Shown one piece after another: positions 10,628-19,236 of a stretch of 64,000 nucleotides of DNA (positions are counted from its first letter, which is position 1; each line of letters starts with the position of its first letter). The position numbers and the translations under genes are program-made. The DNA comes from Paralithodes platypus (Eukaryota > Arthropoda > Malacostraca > Decapoda > Lithodidae): positions 36,009,882-36,073,881 of the forward strand of contig CM064502.1 of NCBI GenBank assembly GCA_032716605.1, written 5' to 3'. The notes beneath the pieces were generated by a model that saw only the letters and a program-made list of their open reading frames with translations, was not told where the DNA came from and did no database searches.

Positions 10628-12090
10628 TTTTTTTTTTTTTTTTTTTTTTTTTAAGAGACAATGAACGGAGGAAGGAAAAACACAGATAAAACAAAAAGGT
10701 CCATGTGCCTAAAGGCATCCTCCATTCATAAAATGTTTGTAACAACTGGGTTTAAACATTTGTAGATTGTAAGTTTGTGGAAAGCAACTCGAGGGAAGTG
10801 AATTCCAAAGAGTAGTAGTTCTAGGGATAAATGAATTTTGATAAGCAGAAGTTCTGCATTGTGGAGGAGAAAGTGAAAATTCATGGGCGCTCTCAGCTGC
10901 CCTAGTTCTACGGGGAAAGATGTGGAGAGGCGGCACAATTGAAGCAAGTTCCTCGGAACAATTGCTGTGAAAATATCTGTAGAATAATGCATGGGATGCA
11001 ACGTTTCTTCGTATGGATAATGTAGGAAGGTCCTGTGTGATTGCAGGGTTATTGATTAATCTAATAGCTTTATTTTGAGTTTTGTCCAACTGCCTCAATG
11101 CAACCACTCCACTTCCACTCCACAGAGGTGAACAGTAATCCATCTGAGAATGCATTAAAGGAAACTAGATTATTTTGTCCCCATTCATTAATTCTAGAAA
11201 GGTCCTGGTTCAGAGAAATTACAGTGTTTATTTTTGATTTTATAAGATCGGGTTGGGTGAAAGAATTGGTAAATGTGAAGGAACTGTGGAGTGTTGAGTC
11301 ATCTGCGTAGGAATGTATTGAATTATGAGTGGTAGATATGAGGTCATTGATATGAATGAGGAACAGAGTTGGGGCCAAAACTGATCCCTGGGGAACACCA
11401 GCATTTGTTGAGTGAAATTGAGAATAAAGGGCATCTACCATTACACATATTTTTCTGTTATGAAGATAAGAAGAAATTAGTGGAACTAATGATGCAAGGC
11501 CGTAGTGTGACATCTTCGACAATAAGGATTGATGCCAGACTCTATCAAATGCCTTTGATATATCCAGTACTATTGTATGTGTTTCACCATGTTGGTCTGT
11601 AGCTTGTTTGATTTGATGCGTAAGAAGGCAAAGAATGTCTGCAGTTGATCGACATCGTCTAAAACCATATTGCCTATCACTGATTAATTTATTATTCTCA
11701 AGATGCTTAATTATGTAATTATTTAATATAATTTCAAAGACTTTACCAAGAGTGGAAGTTATAGCTATTGGTCTGTAGTTTGATGGATCTGAAGAAGCAC
11801 CTTTTTTAGGAACTGGATGGATGTTTGCTTCTTTCCAGGGTACTGGGAAGCATGAGGTATGAGTACACAGACGGAAATTTGTTGCCAATACAGGAGCGAG
11901 CACCAAGGAGCAATTCTTAAGTACTATTGGAGGAATTTCATCTGGACCAGGAGCTTTATCTACTGAGAGATTCTGCAAAATAGTTTTGACATGTCTGGTG
12001 TGGATCTTAAGTGAGGGAATTTCAGGCGAATTAAAATTAAGTACAGGGACATCTTGATTAATTTCATCTAAGGTTGAGTTGGTAGTCATG
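10628..12090 (-). mobile_element. Jockey-type LINE, 5'-truncated copy 1, with poly(A)
   Basis: On the minus strand the element ends in a poly(A) tail (T-run at 10628-10652 on the plus strand). It is flanked by CR1 coding sequence on one side (KLDSHMN) and the continuation of CR1 (MGWL, then 3' UTR) on the other, so it inserted near the CR1 stop codon. It is 5' truncated before the RT domain. Close similarity to 37673-39177, including the same 3' end ACTCTTAAAA or GTCTCTTAAAA before the A-run, marks both as one family. Confidence 0.85.
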
Positions 12091-12179
12091 TTATTCATAT
12101 GACTATCTAGTTTACACTTGAAAACTCCCACCGTTCCCAAGCTGATCACTGTAGTACTCAATCTATTCCACACATCCAC
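10709..12179 (-). pseudogene. Jockey RT ORF, internally deleted, fused to a CR1 tail
   Basis: Frame 12179-11070 begins with about 30 residues of CR1 C-terminus (MDVWNRLSTTVISLGTVG) and runs in frame into Jockey RT: KAPGPDEIPP, SNYRPIAITSTLGKV, DISKAFDRVWH, GVPQGSVLAPTLF and the catalytic SYADDSTLH. After NLVSFNA about 250 bp are missing compared with copy 2, and the frame shifts. The C-terminal segment (SQMDYCSPLWSG to NGGCL) continues in frame 11155-10709. The deletion junction has a short similarity (GCACAG versus GCGTTCTCAG in copy 2), compatible with microhomology-mediated loss. The chimeric start is an accident of insertion; a functional fusion protein is unlikely. Confidence 0.85.
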
Positions 12180-12809
12180 AACTTGGTTTCAAAACTAATG
12201 CTTATGCCTATATCTTTTCAAAAACGGAACTTATCCAAATTGAAAAAATGTGAAGGGGTTATCTCGCAGTTATTCAGCTTTAATACCTTCTTAACCCGGT
12301 AAGTGCAAGCTATGTGTAGTGAACACCACACTTCTGGGTGGCAATATTAGGCTCCATTCCTGCCTATAATCGTCATTTTACGATAAATTTCATTATTACT
12401 TATTCATATCCGCCTATTTTACTTTTAATATGGAGATAGTAACCTGTAACAACATTACAACAAGTGGGAATATCGTTTGGTTGGTCAAAATCGTGAATTA
12501 TTACCGAGCGGTTCATTCATCAATTGTGAGCCAGCAGCAACGTACACCCTCTCTCTCTGGAGCCTACAGCCACACTGAACCTCCCCTCCCTCATTCTCTC
12601 ACACTCCATATGCTCGGTAGCAACAACTCCACACCCTGGAACCGGGTTGCAGATATTGGCATGATAAATACACCAATAAAGATGGTAATAAGAGGAAAAA
12701 TAGGTGATAATTGAAGGGGGGGGGGGAAAGGAGGGGACATTGACACATGTGGAGGAGTGATATGATGTATGGAGGAAAAAAACCATTAAGTGCTACTGGG
12801 GCCTTTTAA

Positions 12810-13084
12810 CCCATACTGTACCGTAGGATACAGTAATAAAAGTCACCAGCAGTCCCAGGCAATGTGGCCAAAATGACAGGAGAGACCACCTTTTCACCTC
12901 AAGAGATGAGGCAAGAGTGGATCTATCACTTTTTTTATTTTTTTTACAAGACTTTACAAAGAAAAAAAAATAGCCTTGTACAGGCAGTTACAAGACAAAT
13001 ACATTACTGACGGCTATAACCGTCGCTGGGACTGGGGAGTTAATTATATACTGGCGGCTATAGCCGTCGGTGGGATTGTACGGG
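12810..13084. mobile_element. 275-bp TTAA-flanked MITE nested in R2a
   Basis: Begins CCCATAC and ends GTACGGG, flanked by TTAA at 12806-12809 and 13085-13088. The homologous place in R2b (near 26805) reads GCCTTCTAAAAGTTT without any insert, an empty-site match with one base change in the TTAA. The right part holds two palindromic blocks, GACGGCTATAACCGTC (about 13012) and GGCGGCTATAGCCGTC (about 13052), about 40 bp apart. Non-coding. Confidence 0.72.
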
Positions 13085-13116
13085 TTAAAAGTTTTTTTTT
13101 AGGGCTTACCTCTTAA

Positions 13117-13991
13117 GGGGACCGACCGGTTAATTTAGGCTTAACAAACTCGAAATCCTGAAAATACCAATAGGTGTTTACTCAACAAGAGTCAACATCC
13201 CTTCATAAGCTAGTGAAATGTTATTAGTGAAAACCCATTGGAACTAGTTTTTTTTTATGTTTTCCAAACTTTTCCTGTAATTCTAAAAACGTTATATAGC
13301 GAACTTTGAAATTAACATGCTCAGTAACTACTGGTCGTACGAGGAGCATACCTATATAAATCGAAAGAGCGTAAGCTACTCTACAACCTCCCATACGCTT
13401 TATCTTCTACTTTGCCATGTTCCTGCGTAAAATATTGTAAATCTAAAAAACAAAAGTAAAAATGTTCACCTAATTACCTTAGACTTTCACCTGTTTTTCT
13501 CAGAACCTATATTGTCGCACTTTCGGATGTTATTCTACAGTTATTATTGGACCTATAGGAATGGTGTATATACTATTGGAAAGGTAATTAAAAACACTAC
13601 AAGGCCTATAAAGCCAATTTACTCTAGTAATTAAATTTGTTCACAATATGTCGTCAAAGTTGTAATTTTCTATAAATATATTCGCCTGAATCCGTAATCA
13701 CCTAAATCGAACAAATACACAAAATATATAAAATGTTTTTTATAGCAACTACAGATACATCTTTTGTGAGTTGTTTGATCACATAAAACATGTGCTGTGG
13801 GGATTTCTGTAGGAGTTTATCATTTTCTGCAGTGCTATGTTTTTTTTTTTTTTTACCTAAATTGCAAGAAGAAAAAAAGCAATTTTTTTTTTAATTTTTT
13901 TTATCTAGTTTTATGGTCATATACACCTGTGCCAAATTTCATTTAAATTGAAAGTAAGACCTGGAAGTTTTTAATTAACCGGTCGGTCCCC
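13117..13991. mobile_element. 875-bp TTAA-flanked element with 19-bp perfect TIRs
   Basis: Terminal inverted repeats are GGGGACCGACCGGTTAATT, perfect over 19 bp, with TTAA at 13113-13116 and 13992-13995. The homologous empty site in R2b at 26835-26838 reads GATCTTAAGAGTCTC, matching the joined flanks CTC-TTAA-GAG. The interior is AT-rich with T- and A-runs and no ORF of note. The TTAA duplication points to piggyBac-type transposition, but the first bases are GGGG rather than the usual CCC, so this is an atypical or distinct family. Confidence 0.82.
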
Positions 13992-14409
13992 TTAAGAGGT
14001 TTCTCGCCCTTGCCCACCAAAGCCTCCTAAGAGTGTTCTCGCCGTTCCCGGGTTAATATCCCCCTTCTTAACCCTTATTTAGCGGGTGGTAAGGTATTTT
14101 ACACTGTACCGCTCAGCGGGCATAATCCCGAAATATTCGCTTAATTTCACTCGCCCTAGCGCCGTTACTATGGCTCCAATGCGAACGAAACTATCATTTT
14201 TGGAAAGAGCAACTCTTCGTCTCCCCATATAAGTCTATGAATGGATGTTATGAATGAGTGTGGAGGGTGGAAAGAGGTGAGGAAGAGGAGGTACTTTTTG
14301 GTCTATTTCCCGGGCGCGTTCGGTTGCGTTCGCTTTGGCCTGACTTCGGCCTCTCGCGCGTCTACTATTCCTTTGGTAATCGGTCTTATTTTTCTCTTAT
14401 TTCTCCTTA

Positions 14410-14458
14410 TTTCTGTATTCTCTCTCTCTCTCTCTCTTTCTTTCTCTCTCTCTCACTC

Positions 14459-14494
<36 letters not shown>

Positions 14495-14690
14495 GGCTCG
14501 CTCGCTTTCCCTCTCTCGCGCGCTCTGTCTCTCTCTCTCTTCCTCATCCGTATATGTAATTCTCATTATTATTTTCTCTAATCTCTCTCACTCCTCCTGT
14601 CTGTCTGTCTGTCTCTCTGGCTCGCTCGCTTTCCCTCTCTTGTGATCCCTTTCTCTCTTCCTCATCCGTATAATTGTGTATTTCTCATTA
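14410..14690. repeat. CT-rich microsatellite block
   Basis: Interrupted CT/CTGT repeats, part of it duplicated (GTCTGTCTGTCTCTCT occurs at about 14461 and 14600, each followed by GGCTCGCTCGCTTTCC). A related, shorter block recurs at about 19455-19500. Serine/leucine-rich ORFs over it are repeat artefacts. Confidence 0.8.
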
Positions 14691-15132
14691 TTATTTTCTC
14701 TAACTAATCCCTCTATTTAATTTATTTGCATGTAATATTTCTGTATTATTATATCTTTTTCACTCTTTCTTCAGTTCAGTTTCTGTATTCTCTCTATACG
14801 GTGGGAATGGTATTTCGTATGAGGGATGTGCAGCACAAATATTCAATCTTTCGTTGTTTGGTTGTTTGTATTACCGTAAGAAATTTACTGAACGCCTGCA
14901 AATAATACGCTATAATATGCTTGCAATCAAACTCTCAAGCAATTTCAAGGTCACATGCAATTATAAATGTAGGCTATAGGTAGACCCAGAGAGGAAGAGA
15001 CAAGAGAGAGAGAGAGTGTCGTGATAATACGTTGATAACAGTTGCCCTCTGACCCCTGACTAGTGCGGACGTCCCCAGTGACCGCTAGTGAACCGGTTTA
15101 CCCTTAGTGAGGTCCTAGTGAACTTTTTAGTG

Positions 15133-16017
15133 ATGGCTGTTGTTGATGAGTCTGCTGTCTCCTCCCATACTCTCCAACTTTGTCTTGCTTTGCAAGAAAG
15201 ACTGGAGAGTGTGGAGCAGGAGATTCAGTGTCTCAAAGATGAAAATTTGGCCTTGAGACTAGCTATGGCGGAAAAGAAGTGTGAGGCTACCGGAAGTGTT
15301 CCCAGGGATCGTGAAACCCCTTGGAAAGTGGTGTCAACCAGTGCAACGGCCTGCAAGCTGAAAAGGCAGCCACTCAAGACCCACAACAACTTCAGCACCT
15401 TGGCTGATGAGAGTGATGGCGAGGAAGTGGCGATCATCGAGGCAGTGAGAGCGGAGGGGGGGAAGTCTGCTGTTGCTGCTACAACTCCTGCTACACGCCG
15501 ACAACGGAAAAAAGCTAAGTCTATTTTAATTGTAGGGGATTCAATGATTAAATACCTTGGTAGGACTACTAACACACATGTTGGTAAAGTTGTCTGTCTG
15601 CCTGGTGCCGGAGTCGAGAAGGTGTCAGAAAAGCTAGATGGTGTCATGGAAGCGAGTGGAGAGGACCCCATCATCTTCCTCAACGCAGGGAGCAACGACA
15701 TTTGGAAATGCAGGACTGAGGAGTTGCTCACCACGTACCAGGAAATGTTGGAGAGGATCAAGGAGAAGGGTGGAGTTCCTGTGGTACACAGTATCCTACC
15801 AAGAAGAGGGGTAAGGAAGGAATGGTCCTCCAGGGCTATTGGTGTAAATAGCCGGCTGGAGAAGTATTGCAAGGCAAATACTATTCCATTCCTGGATAAC
15901 TGGACCCTCTTCTACGGTAAGGATGAACTGTATGCCCAGGATGGAGTACATCTCTCTCGGCTAGGAGTTTCGACCTTAGCCAGCTCACTCGACAAGTTTG
16001 TTGCGGGGTTTTGTTAA
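15133..16017 (+). CDS. CR1 ORF1 protein: coiled coil plus SGNH-hydrolase (esterase) domain
   Basis: Predicted 294 aa from the first ATG (15133); the frame is open from an upstream GTG at 15088, but ATG is the better start. Residues about 10-50 are Leu- and Glu-rich with heptad spacing (LQERLESVEQEIQCLKDEN), a likely coiled coil for multimerisation. After a basic linker (RRQRKKAK) a SGNH hydrolase fold follows: block I GDSMIKYLG with the nucleophile Ser, block III NAGSNDIW, and block V DGVHLS with the catalytic Asp and His. ORF1 proteins of CR1-group LINEs are known to carry such an esterase and to bind nucleic acid; the substrate is not established. The stop overlaps the ORF2 frame by 7 bp, suggesting coupled translation. 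Confidence 0.9.
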   Translation: MAVVDESAVSSHTLQLCLALQERLESVEQEIQCLKDENLALRLAMAEKKCEATGSVPRDRETPWKVVSTSATACKLKRQPLKTHNNFSTLADESDGEEVAIIEAVRAEGGKSAVAATTPATRRQRKKAKSILIVGDSMIKYLGRTTNTHVGKVVCLPGAGVEKVSEKLDGVMEASGEDPIIFLNAGSNDIWKCRTEELLTTYQEMLERIKEKGGVPVVHSILPRRGVRKEWSSRAIGVNSRLEKYCKANTIPFLDNWTLFYGKDELYAQDGVHLSRLGVSTLASSLDKFVAGFC

Positions 16018-19000
16018 TAAACCATAGGTGTGTAAGTAAAATAGAATCCCAGCCACATCAAATTGATAGTAATAACGAACATTCTGATAGCGTAGATTTT
16101 CCGTCTAGGTCCAGTAGTTCAACAGGTAAAAATAAATTAGTTAAAAACAATAGAAAAATAGTTGCAAATACAAGTAATAGTTTGAGTGTTTATTATACAA
16201 ATTGCAGGAGTTTATGTAACAAAATGAACGAACTTAGAGCACTGGTTAGCAAAGAAAATATAGACATAATAGCGCTAACTGAAACATGGATTAATACAGA
16301 AACCAGGCATTTTTTAGCAGAGTTTGATATACCGGGATATAGTTTGTTTAAATATGACCGAACAAGTAAGAGGGGTGGCGGTATAGCAGTGTTTGTCAGG
16401 AGTTCATTAAAAAGCTGTACTAAATCAGGTATTAGAGTAAATAATGAAAATGAAAGTGTTTGGGTAGAAGTTAACGAAGGTAGTGAGACTTTAGTTATTG
16501 GAGTTATGTATAGACCGCCAAATATGAGTAGAAATGACGGAACATCATTATGGGAGGAAATTAAAATAGCATCAAGGCTTAGCAACGTGTGCATTATGGG
16601 GGATTTTAATTTCCCTAATATAGATTGGCAGCAACAAATAGGCGACTCTGATTCAAAGGAGTTTATTGAGGTAGTACAAGATAGTTTTTTATCTCAATTC
16701 ATAGATACGCCAACTAGAGGTGATAATATTCTCGATTTAGTTTTCAGTAACAATGAACATATGATAAATAGTGTAGAAATCGGGGACCACCTAGGAAATA
16801 GTGATCACAATTCTGTGTATTTTAATATACAATGGAAAGGTAATACCAGAGAGAATACAACATTAATACCTGACTTCAGAAAAGCCAATTATGGTGGGTT
16901 AAGAGAAGCCCTGTTAGCGGACCCTATGGTCAAAAAATTAAGTCGATCCAGGTGTCCAAATGAGTGTATCCTTTCTCAGGCACCTGTCATCTTAAGTCAG
17001 GAGGAGACGTCAAACTTGGTAGATACATACGATAATTTTATCAAGTCAGTATTCAATGCGCAAAATAAATATATCCCCAAAAGAAAATTTAGATCAACAC
17101 AGAACCAACCCAAATGGATGAATAATAGACTATTAGATCTTCTAGGACAAAAGAGAGGAATATATAGAAAAATTAGAAAAGGCGAAATTCACCTACTTGC
17201 TTACTATCAGAATCTATCAAGACAGGTAAAAAAGGATATTAGGAAAGAAAAAAGAAATTATGAAATTAAGGTTGCCAATGACTCAAAAAATAATCCTAAA
17301 GCTTTTTACCAACTATATAAATCCAAGGTTAGAGATGTAATTGGTCCCCTTAAAACTTCTATAGGAAAATTGACAGAAAGTGATTTAGAAATGTGCAGTA
17401 CATTAAATAGTCAATTTCTTTCCGTTTTCACTAATGAAAATTTGGCACAGTTTCCAGAAGTCCGTAAGGTATACAGCGATAGTATAGAAAATAGGTTAAG
17501 TACGGTTACTATAAGTAGAAATGATGTGGTTAAGGAAATTGACAGACTGAAACCTCATAAATCGCCTGGTCCTGATGAGGTATATGCTAGAGTATTAAAA
17601 GAATGCAGAGATGAGTTAAGTTATCCATTAACATTTCTATTTAACAAGTCATTAGAAACAGGTATAGTTCCAGAAGCTTGGAAGCTTGCAAATGTAGTTC
17701 CGATCTTCAAAAAAGGTGATAAATCAATAGCATCCAATTACCGTCCCATTAGTCTCACTTCAATCATAGGAAAACTACTAGAGTCAATTATTGCTAGGAA
17801 AATGAGAAACCACTTAGAAACATTTAACTTAATCAATTCTTCTCAGCATGGATTCACTCAGGGACGGTCTTGCCTTACTAATTTGCTTAGTTTTTTCTCA
17901 GAGGTATATGAAGCAGTAGATAATGACAAGTCATATGATATTATATATTTAGATTTCAGTAAAGCTTTCGACAGAGTCCCTCATGAGAGATTGATGAGAA
18001 AGGTTGAGGCACATGGAATAGGTGGGGCGTTGTTAGGATGGATTAGGTCATGGCTAATTGGTAGGAAGCAGAGAGTCAGCATAAATGGTACCAAGTCAGA
18101 ATGGGGAGCAGTCAAAAGTGGTGTCCCCCAGGGATCGGTATTAGGTCCCCTGTTGTTTCTTATATACATAAATGACCTAGATTTAGGTATAACTAGTAGG
18201 ATAAGTAAATTCGCAGACGATACTAAAATAGGGAGATCAATTGATTCAGATAGCGATATAGAGTGCCTCCAAAGGGATCTAGATACCTTACATGAATGGT
18301 CAGTAAATTGGCAGATGAAGTTTAACATTGACAAATGCAAGGTATTAAAGATAGGGAAGATGCAAACAAATGTTAAATATAAACTAGCTAATTTAGAATT
18401 AGAAAATTCAGACTGCGAGAAAGATCTAGGTGTGTTTGTTAGCAATAATTTGAAGCCTAGAAAACAGTGTATAAGCGTTCGTAATAAGGCAAACAGGATT
18501 CTCGGGTTCATCTCTAGGAGTGTGAGTAACAGAACTGCTGATGTTTTCTTAAAACTTTACTTGTCATTAGTGAGACCCCACATGGATTATGCTGTCCAAT
18601 TTTGGTGTCCTTATTACAGAATGGACATAGATTCATTGGAGAGAGTACAGCGTAGAATGACAAAAATGATCCATAATATTAGAAATCTTTCGTATGAAGA
18701 AAGGTTGAAGAAATTAGGTTTACATTCGTTAGAGAGACGCAGAGTTAGAGGGGATATGATAGAGGTGTTCAAGTGGGTTAGTGGGATTAACAAAGGGGAC
18801 ATGACAAATGTACTAAAGCTCAGTGATAGCGAAAGAACTCGTACCAATGGTTTCAAATTAGATAAATTTCGTTTCAGAAAAGATATAGGCAAGTATTGGT
18901 TTGGTAACAGAGTTGTAGATGGGTGGAATGGACTACCAAGTGCTATAGTGGGATCTAAAACTGTAGGGAGCTTTAAGATAAAATTGGATAAGCATATGGA

Positions 19001-19019
19001 CGAGAAGGGTTGGGTGTGA
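16011..19019 (+). CDS. CR1 ORF2 protein: AP endonuclease and reverse transcriptase
   Basis: Open frame of 1002 codons, close to the usual CR1 ORF2 length. The frame opens with TTG and has no ATG until inside the endonuclease, so the real start is uncertain; re-initiation after the ORF1 stop is plausible. Endonuclease motifs in order: YYTNCRSL (Asn), LTETW (Glu), YRPP, GDFNFPNIDW, NSDHNSVYF (catalytic Asp-His). RT motifs: HKSPGPDEV, NYRPISLTSIIGK, YLDFSKAFDRVPH, GVPQGSVLGPLLF, and the catalytic FADD near 18210. A conserved tail follows (LERVQRRMTKMIHN, LGLHSLERRR, GDMIEVFKW, GNRVVDGWNGLP). The protein would nick the target and prime reverse transcription in the nucleus. No inactivating change is visible. 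Confidence 0.93.
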   Translation: MLINHRCVSKIESQPHQIDSNNEHSDSVDFPSRSSSSTGKNKLVKNNRKIVANTSNSLSVYYTNCRSLCNKMNELRALVSKENIDIIALTETWINTETRHFLAEFDIPGYSLFKYDRTSKRGGGIAVFVRSSLKSCTKSGIRVNNENESVWVEVNEGSETLVIGVMYRPPNMSRNDGTSLWEEIKIASRLSNVCIMGDFNFPNIDWQQQIGDSDSKEFIEVVQDSFLSQFIDTPTRGDNILDLVFSNNEHMINSVEIGDHLGNSDHNSVYFNIQWKGNTRENTTLIPDFRKANYGGLREALLADPMVKKLSRSRCPNECILSQAPVILSQEETSNLVDTYDNFIKSVFNAQNKYIPKRKFRSTQNQPKWMNNRLLDLLGQKRGIYRKIRKGEIHLLAYYQNLSRQVKKDIRKEKRNYEIKVANDSKNNPKAFYQLYKSKVRDVIGPLKTSIGKLTESDLEMCSTLNSQFLSVFTNENLAQFPEVRKVYSDSIENRLSTVTISRNDVVKEIDRLKPHKSPGPDEVYARVLKECRDELSYPLTFLFNKSLETGIVPEAWKLANVVPIFKKGDKSIASNYRPISLTSIIGKLLESIIARKMRNHLETFNLINSSQHGFTQGRSCLTNLLSFFSEVYEAVDNDKSYDIIYLDFSKAFDRVPHERLMRKVEAHGIGGALLGWIRSWLIGRKQRVSINGTKSEWGAVKSGVPQGSVLGPLLFLIYINDLDLGITSRISKFADDTKIGRSIDSDSDIECLQRDLDTLHEWSVNWQMKFNIDKCKVLKIGKMQTNVKYKLANLELENSDCEKDLGVFVSNNLKPRKQCISVRNKANRILGFISRSVSNRTADVFLKLYLSLVRPHMDYAVQFWCPYYRMDIDSLERVQRRMTKMIHNIRNLSYEERLKKLGLHSLERRRVRGDMIEVFKWVSGINKGDMTNVLKLSDSERTRTNGFKLDKFRFRKDIGKYWFGNRVVDGWNGLPSAIVGSKTVGSFKIKLDKHMDEKGWV

Positions 19020-19236
19020 AGGGGGATCAGCCGGGTTGGGCCAATCAGCGCTCTGCAGACCTCCATAATCCTGCGTTAATCTCTAACCGTTTTGGTAAGA
19101 TGATCCTCAGGGTATTAGAGTCTGAAGCCTATAATTGGGCTTTGTAATTGAATTGGGGTTGTGTGGGACAGGGATCTGCCTTGCTTAGGCCAATCGGCTT
19201 TCTGCAGACTCCCATTTTCTTATGTTCTTATGTTCT
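19020..19236 (+). other. 3' UTR and octamer tail of the full-length CR1
   Basis: Contains two diverged copies of a short block (GGCCAATCAGCG-CTCTGCAGAC near 19040 and GGCCAATCGGCTTTCTGCAGAC near 19188) and ends in TTCTTATGTTCTTATGTTCT, i.e. tandem TTATGTTC units. The same tail in reverse complement marks the old CR1 at 10556 and the array at 45905-47395. Confidence 0.8.

Larger units (their letters stand above)
12295..14052. mobile_element. R2a: TTAA-flanked piggyBac-like non-autonomous element
   Basis: Ends CCCGGTAAGTGC and, inverted, CCCGGGAACGGC, flanked on both sides by TTAA (12291-12294 and 14053-14056). Removing it together with one TTAA restores a continuous CR1 reading frame (GDIKKVLKLN), which is direct evidence for precise TTAA duplication. 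A related copy, R2b, lies at 26247-26901. They share the block GCGCCTATTTTAC or CCGCCTATTTTAC, a G-run near 12716, and GTGCTACTGGGGCC. Two smaller TTAA elements are nested inside (12810-13084, 13117-13991). Without them R2a is about 0.9 kb. No transposase coding is visible. Confidence 0.8.
15030..19236 (+). mobile_element. Full-length CR1-type LINE with both ORFs open
   Basis: Flanked by a 5-bp target-site duplication TAATA (15025-15029, 19237-19241). The paralogous segment at 20688-20710 (GTCGTGATAATATAAAAATG) is the empty site. The element has a short 5' UTR, ORF1 (coiled coil plus SGNH esterase), ORF2 (AP-type endonuclease plus RT) and a 3' end with CTGCAGACTCCCATT followed by a TTATGTTC octamer tail. 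The short octamer tail and ORF1 esterase are typical of CR1. Full length, no stops and recognisable duplication suggest recent insertion. Confidence 0.92.

Noticed and set aside
12430..12786. Small ORFs across R2a
   Set aside because: They lie in a non-coding TTAA element that is not conserved in frame in R2b.
14241..14645. 134-codon ORF rich in Ser and Leu
   Set aside because: Translation of the CT microsatellite; no sign of a protein family.
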